From Asaia bogorensis NBRC 16594 (GTDB taxonomy: Bacteria; Pseudomonadota; Alphaproteobacteria; Acetobacterales; Acetobacteraceae), in NCBI RefSeq assembly GCF_001547995.1, contig NZ_AP014690.1:3072501-3136500 (forward strand): a stretch of DNA of 64,000 nt, written 5' to 3'. Shown here one piece after another: positions 45,038 to 52,406 of the stretch. The stretch's first letter is position 1. Each line of letters starts with the position of its first letter. The notes beneath the pieces were generated by a model. The model worked only from the letters and a program-made list of their open reading frames with translations. It had not been told where the DNA came from and did not search any database. Position numbers and translations under genes: made by a program.

Positions 45038-47190
45038 GCACCCTTCCCACCTCTTTCACCCCCTTCGACGTGCTTCCGGCGGAATCGCCCCTCGAGATGC
45101 CGACGCAGAACATGCGTCAGCGTCCCGAGACTTTCGGGCGTGACCGTCATCCCCCCACCACGCCCTCCCTGCTGTGGTTGCGCCGCCTGCTGGTCATTGG
45201 CGGTGCCATTGCCCTGACAGGCTGGGGGGCGTTCGAGATGAACCGCGTGCTCAACAGCATGGGCGTCTCGACGCTGGGCATCATCGTTCTGGCGCTGTTC
45301 GTGGTGCTCGGCGCCTGGATCTCGCTTTCCTTCACCTCCTCGCTTGCCGGCTTTGTCTCGGTGCTGCGTCACGGGGGTCTGGGTCTTGGTATCTCGCGTG
45401 ATACCCCTCTGCCCGCGCTGATGACCCGGACCGCAGTGCTCATGCCCACCTATAACGAGGACCCGGACCGTGTCCTCGTAGGCCTGCGTGCGATCCATGA
45501 CAGTCTGGTGGCGACAGGCCGTATCGACGCCTTCGATTTCTTCATCCTCTCCGACACGACAGACCCTGATGTCTGGGTTCGCGAGGAGCGCGCCTATCTT
45601 GCCTTTGTGCAGGCGGTGAACGGGCAGGGGCGCATTTTCTATCGTCGCCGCCCCAAGAACATCGATCGTAAATCCGGCAATCTGGAAGAATGGGTCAAAC
45701 GCTTCGGCGGTGCCTATCAGCAGATGCTCACCCTCGACGCCGATTCAGTGATGGATGGCGGCCTGATCGTGCGTACGGTCTCGGCCATGGAGCGTCACGA
45801 GAATGTGGCGCTCATCCAGACCCTGCCGGTCATCATCGGTGGCAAGACACTCTTTGCCCGCATGCAGCAATTTGCCGGGCGTGTTTACGGGCCGCTGATC
45901 GCTCACGGCATTGCCTGGTGGCATGGCTCGGAAGGCAATTACTGGGGGCATAACGCCGTCATTCGTACCCGTGCCTTTGCCGAACAGGCCGGATTGCCTC
46001 ACCTGCCGGGCCGCAAGCCTTTCGGTGGCGGTATCCTCAGCCATGACTTTGTCGAAGCAGCCCTGATGCGTCGTGGCGGCTGGGCCATTCACATGGTGCC
46101 GGGTCTGTTCGGTTCCTATGAGGAAAGCCCGCCCTCGCTCACCGATGTCGCCATCCGTGACCGCCGCTGGTGTCAGGGCAATCTCCAGCATGGCAAGATC
46201 GTTCTGTCACGCGGTCTGCACTGGATGAGCCGCATGCACATGATGGTCGGCATCGGTGCCTATATCACCTCGCCGCTGTGGCTGCTGTTCCTCATGTTCG
46301 GTATCCTGATCTCGCTTCAGGCCCATTTCGACCGGCCCGAATATTTCGGTGATACCAAGACGCTCTATCCGCACTGGCCGCAGGTCGATCCGGTACAGGC
46401 CAAATACGTGTTCATCGGCACGATGGCCGTTCTGCTCGCCCCCAAGGCGCTCGCCCTGATCGCAGCGCTCTTTGATCGCGCCATGCTGCGCAGCTGTGGT
46501 GGCGTTCTCCGCCTGGTAGCCTCCATCCTGCTGGAAACGCTCATTGGCGGTCTCATCGCGCCGATTGCGATGCTGATCCACACCTCAGGCGTCATTTCGA
46601 TCCTGCGCGGCCGCGACTCCGGCTGGAATGCTCAGAACCGTGATGACGGGCGCGTTTCCCTCAAGGAAGTGGCGCATGGCTACTGGATCTATACCGCCTA
46701 TGGTCTGGTCATGGCCGCTGCGGCCTGGTCGGTCTCATTCTCGCTCTTCCTGTGGATGACGCCGGTTCTGCTTGGTCTGGCGCTGGCCATTCCTCTGGCC
46801 GCCATGACCGCAAGCCGTGATGTCGGTCTGTGGCTCAGAAGCTGGGGACTCCTGCTCATTCCCGAAGAGACCAACCTGCCGCCCATCCTGAAGCTCGCCG
46901 CCGAGAACGATCTGCGTCGCACCCAGGCCGAAGCCATGCCTGATCGTCCCCCGGCCGAGGCCTTCGCGGCCCTGCGCAGCAATCCGGCCCTCGCCGCCGA
47001 GCATCGTCGCGCCCTGCCGGTCGCCCGCCAGCCCGGTGCCGCTATCGACGCCAATCTGCTGGTCGGCCTGTTGAAACTGCGCGAAGCAGCTTCCGTGGAC
47101 AGTGCTCTCGCTACATTGTCCCGGCAGGAAAAGGCCTCTGTCCTGTGCAGCGCAGAAGGCCTGGACCTCATTCTCGGCCTTCCTGCCTGA
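45013..47190 (+). CDS. opgH: Glucan glucosyltransferase OpgH
   Basis: The 725-residue inner-membrane protein has two N-terminal membrane helices, a GT2 catalytic domain with VLMPTYNEDPDRVLVGLRAI, LDADSVMDGG (DxD), a conserved GSEGNYWGHNAVIRT, HDFVEAALMRRGGW (D of the ED motif) and RDRRWCQGN (QxxRW-type), and four to six C-terminal helices. It polymerises glucose from UDP-glucose across the membrane. It is shorter than the enterobacterial protein, chiefly at the N-terminus. It overlaps opgG by 25 bases. Confidence 0.95.
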   Translation: MDVSLDAVSTLPTSFTPFDVLPAESPLEMPTQNMRQRPETFGRDRHPPTTPSLLWLRRLLVIGGAIALTGWGAFEMNRVLNSMGVSTLGIIVLALFVVLGAWISLSFTSSLAGFVSVLRHGGLGLGISRDTPLPALMTRTAVLMPTYNEDPDRVLVGLRAIHDSLVATGRIDAFDFFILSDTTDPDVWVREERAYLAFVQAVNGQGRIFYRRRPKNIDRKSGNLEEWVKRFGGAYQQMLTLDADSVMDGGLIVRTVSAMERHENVALIQTLPVIIGGKTLFARMQQFAGRVYGPLIAHGIAWWHGSEGNYWGHNAVIRTRAFAEQAGLPHLPGRKPFGGGILSHDFVEAALMRRGGWAIHMVPGLFGSYEESPPSLTDVAIRDRRWCQGNLQHGKIVLSRGLHWMSRMHMMVGIGAYITSPLWLLFLMFGILISLQAHFDRPEYFGDTKTLYPHWPQVDPVQAKYVFIGTMAVLLAPKALALIAALFDRAMLRSCGGVLRLVASILLETLIGGLIAPIAMLIHTSGVISILRGRDSGWNAQNRDDGRVSLKEVAHGYWIYTAYGLVMAAAAWSVSFSLFLWMTPVLLGLALAIPLAAMTASRDVGLWLRSWGLLLIPEETNLPPILKLAAENDLRRTQAEAMPDRPPAEAFAALRSNPALAAEHRRALPVARQPGAAIDANLLVGLLKLREAASVDSALATLSRQEKASVLCSAEGLDLILGLPA

Positions 47191-47232
47191 ACACGGTTGA
47201 TGGGAATAATGCCTGTTCCGGTGTTATTCCCA

Positions 47233-47342
47233 CGGGGCTCTACCCCGCACCCATGTAGGGATGAACCCCTCCAATCCCCACACCACATTTGCCAAAGTCC
47301 CGAAAGATCCCTGCCTTCAGGCATGGTCTCGGGTAGCGCTCC
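47233..47342 (+). repeat. Structured intergenic repeat, copy D (degenerate)
   Basis: The first hairpin (CGGGG-CTCTA-CCCCG) and the CCCCTCCAATCCCCA block are recognisable; the later palindrome and terminal hairpin are decayed (GGGTAGCGCTCC). It lies between convergent opgH and the DUF2501-like gene, in the same orientation as the other copies. Confidence 0.6.
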
Positions 47343-47357
47343 ATAACGGCAGGCCAC

Positions 47358-47384
47358 AAAAAAAGGCCAGCCTTGCGGCTGACC
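47358..47384 (-). terminator. Rho-independent terminator of the DUF2501-like gene
   Basis: On the minus strand an 8-bp stem (47384-47377 with 47372-47365, one G-U pair) closed by a GCAA tetraloop is followed by seven T residues (47364-47358). Confidence 0.9.
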
Positions 47385-47412
47385 CCTTTTGTCGTTCGAT
47401 CGTAGCAGGCGC

Positions 47413-47943
47413 TTACTTGAAATCCTGCCCGCGCTGACGGACCTGGGCGCAAAGCTGCGTACGATGGCTCAGATCGAGGGTCGAGACATCAAAGGGAACG
47501 TTGGTGTTGCTCTGCAGCAGGCCCTGACCACCCAGCGAGTAGTACTGGTCGTTCTGCACATCGGGGCGCTTAGCCAACTTGCGGCCTACAACGCGCAGGG
47601 TGTTGCCGTGCACCAGGTGGTTACGCACACAATAGCTGGCGAGGCCAGCGAGATTCCCGGCCTTGGCCGCATCGAGCGAGGGCAGACCGTAATTATCGAG
47701 AACACCCGGCGTGCTGGCGGTCGCTACCGTGTTGCTCACGCCGCTGCCACCAACGGCCTGCATGACGTGACTGGCTGCATCCGGAGCGCCATCACGATGA
47801 ACAGGAATGGACCCGGCAGGCATCACGGTGGACTGCGTTCCTGGTGCGACGGACGGCACGGGAGCCTGCTGCGCATGCGCAGAGGCGCCAGCGAAAGTAA
47901 GGCCAGCAACGGCGGTCAGACCGAGACAAAGACGAGACAACAT
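47413..47943 (-). CDS. Exported DUF2501-like protein
   Basis: The 176-residue protein has a signal peptide (MLSRLCLGLTAVAGLTFAGASAHA), a low-complexity segment of about 65 residues, and a C-terminal region LPSLDAAKAGNLAGLASYCVRNHLVHGNTLRVVGRKLAKRP...YYSLGGQGLL that resembles DUF2501 (YjjA-type), with two cysteines likely to be disulfide-linked. The function of that family is unknown. It has its own terminator. Confidence 0.6.
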   Translation of the reverse strand: MLSRLCLGLTAVAGLTFAGASAHAQQAPVPSVAPGTQSTVMPAGSIPVHRDGAPDAASHVMQAVGGSGVSNTVATASTPGVLDNYGLPSLDAAKAGNLAGLASYCVRNHLVHGNTLRVVGRKLAKRPDVQNDQYYSLGGQGLLQSNTNVPFDVSTLDLSHRTQLCAQVRQRGQDFK

Positions 47944-48180
47944 GAAAGCGATCCTTTTTTTCTGCTCTTTTTCAGACCCGTCTCTTGCAAGCGGAGCCTG
48001 TTAAAACGCGCTTTCCCGAAAGTATATCGGGATGAAGGACGTGTGCTTTCCTAACATGTGAGGCGCTAAGTGGTTTATTCCCCTATCGAAACTTCGGCGC
48101 TTCATCATGGGGACGTTGAGGTGCGCTCCATTCTGCCGCACTCTGGTACAGGTTTTGTTTTTCCAGACTGAGGTCCTGCC

Positions 48181-50310
48181 ATGATTCCTCCCTCGCCACG
48201 GCGCGTACCGCACACCATTACCCAGCTCGAACGGGTCAGGCAGGATGACTACGCCTGGATGAAGGACGAGAACTGGCAGAAAGTCCTGCGTGATCCGTCC
48301 CTGCTCCGCACGGATATCGCCGAAGCCCTGCGCGAGGAAAACAGCTATACCGAGCACTGCCTGGCCAATGTGGCGCCAGAGCGCGCCGCGCTGCTTCAGG
48401 AGTTGATCGGCCGTATCCCTCCAGCAGAAGATTCCGTTCCCTGGCCCGATGGGACATGGCTCTATTTTTCCCGCTTCGCCAAAGATGCACAGCATCCGGT
48501 CTATCTGCGCCGCCCCCGGTCCGGCGGTGAGGATCAGGTCCTGCTCGATGTCGAGGCGCTGGCCAAAAGCCACGCCTATTTCGCCCTGGCTGGTGTCCGT
48601 CATTCCGATGACCACCGGGTCTTTGTCTATGCCGCCGATACGCAGGGGTCAGAGGTCTATCGCCTGCACAGCATCGATACGACCACCGGTGATACCTTTG
48701 CTCCTCCTGTCGAGAGTGCCGCGGGCAGCTTCGTGATCTCGCCCGACAGTGCCTGGCTGTTCTGGATCTACCGTGATGACCACGGACGGCCCTCGCGCGT
48801 CTATCGTCGTCCGCTTGCAGGCGGCGAGGATGTTCTTGTGTTCGATGAGCCCGATTCAGGCTTTTTCCTGAGCCTGTCGGTCACAGCGTCACGCCAATGG
48901 ATCCTGATCGAACGTGGCGATCATGACACGAACGAGACGCTGCTGATCCCTGCCAGCGACCCGACACAGCCCCCCCGCATCGCCTCGCCCCTCAAGCGGG
49001 GCGAGCGTTATACCCTCACGCACTGGAATGACCGTTTCATCATTCTCACCAATGCGGAAGGGGCAGTCGATTTCCAGTTCATGCAGGCGCCGGACCAGTC
49101 GCCATCGAGAGAAAACTGGACGCCTTTCCTCGCGCATGAGCCAGGGCGCTTCCTGCTGGGTGCCGCAGCGTGTCGGGGCTATCTCGCCTGGGCGGAACGG
49201 GTGAACGGCAATATCGAGATTCATGTCGTGTCAGAGAGCGCTGCGGGGGACCGTGCCGGGAACGATACCGATCAGGGCGATATCCGCACGAAGGTCCGCA
49301 CGATCGGCATGAAGGAACCCGCTTTCGACCTCACCCTGCTGGGCTTTCTCGAATATGACGACAGCATCCTGCGCTATATCTACGAATCACCGACCACGCC
49401 CGCACACTGGTACGATCTCGATATGCGCACAGGCGAGCAGAGCCTGAAGAAAATTCGTGAAATCCCCTCGGGTCATGACCCGTCCCTTTACGAGACCCAT
49501 CGCCTGTTCGCCATCGCCTCTGACGGCGCAGAGGTGCCCGTCACCGTTCTCAAGCGCCGGGACACCCCATGCGATGGAACAGCTCCCCTCCTGCTCTACG
49601 GGTACGGGTCTTACGGTATCTCGATGGAGTCCGGGTTCAGCACTTCGGTGTTCAGCCTTGTCGATCGCGGCTGGGTCTATGCCGTAGCGCATATCCGTGG
49701 CGGCTCGGAAAAGGGCTGGAACTGGTTTCTTGAGGGTCGCGGCAAACACAAACCCAACAGCTTTACCGATTTCGTGGCCTGCGCCCATCATCTGGTCGGG
49801 CAGGGCTACGGACAGGCCGGGCGTATCGTGGCGCATGGCGGTTCTGCAGGCGGGTTGCTCATGGGGGCGGTCGCCAATCTTGCCCCGGAGCTGTTCGCCG
49901 GCATTGCCGCCCAGGTACCGTTTGTCGATGTGCTGAACACGATGTCAGATGACACCCTGCCGCTCACCCCGCCGGAATGGCCCGAATGGGGGAACCCGCT
50001 GGAAGACCGTGACGCGTATGATCTGATTGCCAGCTATTCGCCCTATGACAATATCCGACCTGTGGCCTATCCCCCGGTTCTGGCGATGGGTGGTTTGTCA
50101 GACCCGCGCGTTACCTACTGGGAACCGGCAAAATGGATCGCGAAACTCCGTGAAGTTGCCACGGGCGGGCCCTTCCTGTGCCGTATCAATATGGATGCCG
50201 GGCACGGGGGCTCATCGGGCCGGTTCAAGCGGCTGGAAGAAGTGGCCTATGTCTATGGCTTCGCACTCTGGGCCATGGCGCGTCGCCCGCTGCCGGATCA
50301 GACTCCCTGA
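48181..50310 (+). CDS. ptrB: Oligopeptidase B
   Basis: The 709-residue protein is a prolyl-oligopeptidase family enzyme: an N-terminal beta-propeller of about 400 residues and a C-terminal alpha/beta hydrolase domain. The catalytic triad is Ser555 (HGGSAGG), Asp641 (GLSDPRV) and His675 (DAGHGGSSGR). The LLLYGYGSYGISMESGFS segment and the VDRGWVYAVAHIRGGSEKGWNWFLEGRGKHKPNSFTDF region are typical of oligopeptidase B, which cleaves peptides after basic residues. No signal peptide is seen. A GC-rich hairpin follows. Confidence 0.94.
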   Translation: MIPPSPRRVPHTITQLERVRQDDYAWMKDENWQKVLRDPSLLRTDIAEALREENSYTEHCLANVAPERAALLQELIGRIPPAEDSVPWPDGTWLYFSRFAKDAQHPVYLRRPRSGGEDQVLLDVEALAKSHAYFALAGVRHSDDHRVFVYAADTQGSEVYRLHSIDTTTGDTFAPPVESAAGSFVISPDSAWLFWIYRDDHGRPSRVYRRPLAGGEDVLVFDEPDSGFFLSLSVTASRQWILIERGDHDTNETLLIPASDPTQPPRIASPLKRGERYTLTHWNDRFIILTNAEGAVDFQFMQAPDQSPSRENWTPFLAHEPGRFLLGAAACRGYLAWAERVNGNIEIHVVSESAAGDRAGNDTDQGDIRTKVRTIGMKEPAFDLTLLGFLEYDDSILRYIYESPTTPAHWYDLDMRTGEQSLKKIREIPSGHDPSLYETHRLFAIASDGAEVPVTVLKRRDTPCDGTAPLLLYGYGSYGISMESGFSTSVFSLVDRGWVYAVAHIRGGSEKGWNWFLEGRGKHKPNSFTDFVACAHHLVGQGYGQAGRIVAHGGSAGGLLMGAVANLAPELFAGIAAQVPFVDVLNTMSDDTLPLTPPEWPEWGNPLEDRDAYDLIASYSPYDNIRPVAYPPVLAMGGLSDPRVTYWEPAKWIAKLREVATGGPFLCRINMDAGHGGSSGRFKRLEEVAYVYGFALWAMARRPLPDQTP

Positions 50311-50317
50311 TCCGGAA

Positions 50318-50343
50318 CCCGGCCCCTTTCATACGGGGCCGGG
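50318..50343. terminator. GC-rich hairpin between ptrB and the small exported protein gene
   Basis: CCCGGCCCC (50318-50326) pairs with GGGGCCGGG (50335-50343) over an 8-base loop, just after the ptrB stop. No T-run is present; it serves as a probable weak bidirectional terminator. Confidence 0.45.
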
Positions 50344-50350
50344 ACGATAA

Positions 50351-50743
50351 TCAGTCGTCGCTATCGGCCTGGGGGCGTGGCCTTATGGCGGCACACATGG
50401 CCGGGAGCTTGGGATCGGCCTCACCCTTGGTGCGGCACAACGTCCGGGCATCCGTGCCACAAACCTCGATCGTCTCCTCAAAATCGGATTCGAGCACATC
50501 GCGCGCTACAGCCGCATCCTGATTGTTGCTGTCCGAGTCCTGGTTCGCCACGATCTTCTGCGTCTTGTGCAGCTCCTTGAGCGCCTCCACACAGCTGTCG
50601 CTGGCCGAGTCCGGGTCGGTCTGGAGAACGGCCAGAATCCGGTTGAGCACGGAGGCAGGATCGTTCTTGGGCTTGGGCGCAGCCTGCGCCGAGAGGGGCA
50701 GACCCACCATGAGGGCGGCTAGAACAGGCAGAGCTTTCTTCAT
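50351..50743 (-). CDS. Small exported protein of unknown function
   Basis: The 130-residue protein has a signal peptide (MKKALPVLAALMVGLPLSAQAAP), an acidic mature domain with three or four cysteines (SDSCVEALKELH, EVCGTDARTLCRTKG, PAMCAAIRP), suggesting disulfide bonds, and an acidic tail QADSDD. No known domain is recognised. It is convergent with ptrB. Confidence 0.7.
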   Translation of the reverse strand: MKKALPVLAALMVGLPLSAQAAPKPKNDPASVLNRILAVLQTDPDSASDSCVEALKELHKTQKIVANQDSDSNNQDAAVARDVLESDFEETIEVCGTDARTLCRTKGEADPKLPAMCAAIRPRPQADSDD

Positions 50744-50910
50744 GGAATCAGGATAATTGGGTTTTCATCCTTTGAAAACGCCCAAAATAAAGGGTTTCAT
50801 GGGGTGGAGGCTCAGTCGGGAGTTGACTCTGACCGGAGCCATGAGTATTCCGACCACCTCTCGCGGGCGCGACGCCCGTTCGTCTTGCATGGCCCGGGAA
50901 GCAAATTATC

Positions 50911-51036
50911 ATGAAGATTCGTAACAGCCTCAAATCTGCCAAGCTCCGCGACAAGGACTGCCGCGTCGTTCGCCGTCGTGGCCGCGTCTATGTCATCAAC
51001 AAGAAGAACCCGCGCATGAAGGCTCGCCAGGGCTAA
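50911..51036 (+). CDS. rpmJ: 50S ribosomal protein bL36
   Basis: This 41-residue ORF, absent from most long-ORF lists, starts [20 protein letters not shown] and continues [21 protein letters not shown]. It matches the alphaproteobacterial bL36, which lacks the zinc-binding C4 or C3H set. The upstream GGAAGC provides a weak ribosome-binding site. It stands apart from the usual ribosomal operons, as in many alphaproteobacteria. Confidence 0.95.
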
Positions 51037-51046
51037 TTCCCCGCTG

Positions 51047-51856
51047 ATGCCGAAACGGAGCTTTCGCCCCGTTTTGACGCGTTACACGGCCCTTCGCGGG
51101 GCCGTCGTCAGGCCGTGTCTGCTCTTGGGCAGCGCGGCTTTTGTCGTTCTGGCCCTCTCCCCGGCCAGGGGATCGCCTGACGGCCACCCGGCGCCCGGCC
51201 ATAAACCCGGCCTGCACAGTGCTGCCACCTCTCCGGCAATCCCCGACAAGACGAGCACGAGCGGCGCAGACAAAGAGCCAAACGCGTCTGTAGGCACGCC
51301 GCCCGCGATGCGAGATAACGACAAGTCGGATTCCGCCAAGGCCTCTCCCGGTGCCAAGCCCCCCAGCGCGCCAAAGCCTGACCCCCTTCAGGAGACGAAC
51401 AAGGCCCTGCGTATGGCGCATACGCCCACGGAAGCCCGCGCTCTGGAACGACGCGCCGAGACGCTGCGCCAGAAGAACCTCTCTGCAAGCACGCGCCTGT
51501 TGCTGGAAAATGCGGATTCGAGCCTCAAGGCCCATGATTATCGCAAGGCCGAGGCGGCACTCGACAACGCCCTTGTGCTTCAGCCTGACAAGCCATTCAT
51601 CCGTCGCGGCCGGGCGCGGGTGCGCTATGCGGCGGGCGATTTCGAAGGGGCGATCAGCGATCTGGGCGTTGCCTTGCAGAAAGACCCTGACGACCCGCTT
51701 TCGTGGCAGTTGCTCTCGCAGGTCGAGGAGGAACGCCACGATCTCAAGGCGGCCCTGCAGGCGGCCCGACAGCTTCTTGTGGTCGATCCGCTGGCCAGCG
51801 GTGGTGCCAAACGTGTGAAGGCGCTGCAGGCCCAACTGGATGGACGCGCCATTTAA
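51047..51856 (+). CDS. Exported tetratricopeptide-repeat protein
   Basis: The 269-residue protein has a hydrophobic signal segment (about residues 23-40), a long proline/serine/lysine-rich disordered linker (about 42-115), and C-terminal TPR motifs (ADSSLKAHDYRKAEAALDNALVLQPDKPFIRRGRARVRYAAGDFEGAISDLGVALQKDPDDPLSWQLLSQVEEERHDLKAALQAARQLLVVDP, in parts: three repeats). It starts 10 bases after rpmJ. It is probably periplasmic. Function is unknown beyond protein interaction. Confidence 0.8.
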   Translation: MPKRSFRPVLTRYTALRGAVVRPCLLLGSAAFVVLALSPARGSPDGHPAPGHKPGLHSAATSPAIPDKTSTSGADKEPNASVGTPPAMRDNDKSDSAKASPGAKPPSAPKPDPLQETNKALRMAHTPTEARALERRAETLRQKNLSASTRLLLENADSSLKAHDYRKAEAALDNALVLQPDKPFIRRGRARVRYAAGDFEGAISDLGVALQKDPDDPLSWQLLSQVEEERHDLKAALQAARQLLVVDPLASGGAKRVKALQAQLDGRAI

Positions 51857-51926
51857 AGCGCGTCACGATCTCAACTCTGCCTTGATTATGCAGTTTGATG
51901 AGATGTCGAAGTCAAAGGAGAACATC

Positions 51927-52181
51927 ATGTTCAAGAAGAACAAGGCTCAGGTTACCGAACTGACGGCCCCCGAGGCCCAGAAAAAGGGCTGCTGCATCAG
52001 CAAGATGTGCGGCTCGGCCAAGCCGCAGACCAAGGAAGCCATCCTGGGTGGCCTGACCTTTCTCAGCATGTTCGGCCCCAAGAAGCTGCGTCCCCATCTG
52101 CAGCACCTCCTCGCCGTGATCGCCATCGTGACCTTTGTCGTCAAGGCCATCAAGCCCAAGCGCGAAGACAAGTCCGCCTGA
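51927..52181 (+). CDS. Small membrane protein with a cysteine motif
   Basis: This 84-residue protein starts at ATG 51927 with AAGGAG six bases upstream. It has a short cysteine cluster GCCISKMCGSAKPQ (residues 18-31), a hydrophobic helix HLLAVIAIVTFVVKAIK near the C-terminus and a highly charged end (KPKREDKSA). A longer frame from 51840 overlaps the TPR gene and lacks a site. The family is not recognised. The cysteines could be acylated or bind metal. Confidence 0.6.
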   Translation: MFKKNKAQVTELTAPEAQKKGCCISKMCGSAKPQTKEAILGGLTFLSMFGPKKLRPHLQHLLAVIAIVTFVVKAIKPKREDKSA

Positions 52182-52198
52182 TTTTTACTCCTTCCCTC

Positions 52199-52240
52199 GC
52201 CCTCGCCCGGGGGTGACAAGTCTTCTCACCGGGCGAGGGC
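52199..52240. terminator. Hairpin after the small membrane protein gene
   Basis: GCCCTCGCCCGG (52199-52210) pairs perfectly with CCGGGCGAGGGC (52229-52240) over an 18-base loop, just before repeat copy E. There is no T-run. Confidence 0.45.
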
Positions 52241-52263
52241 GATGCCGGGGGTGCCCGGCCTCA

Positions 52264-52375
52264 GCAGGGCGCTCCCCTGCGCCCGCGAAGGGGCACACCC
52301 CTTCAACCCCCGCGTCAAAGTAAGCAGGTTTCCAAAGGACAATTGTCCTTTGGCGGGGTTTGGGGCAGCGCCCCA
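52264..52375 (+). repeat. Structured intergenic repeat, copy E
   Basis: Module 1 (GCAGGG..CCCTGC, 52264-52280), module 2 (GCCCGCGAAGGGG..CCCCTTCAACCCCCG), module 3 (perfect palindrome AAAGGACAATTGTCCTTT, 52334-52351) and module 4 (TGGGGC-AGC-GCCCCA, 52361-52375) are all present. It sits between the small membrane protein and priA. Confidence 0.85.
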
Positions 52376-52406
52376 ATGCCGATAAGTCCGTCGAAACGCT
52401 TCCTTT

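Noticed and set aside
50911-51036. Zinc-free bL36 as an unusual paralogue
   Set aside because: Alphaproteobacterial bL36 normally lacks the zinc ligands and has 41 residues, so this is the ordinary form.
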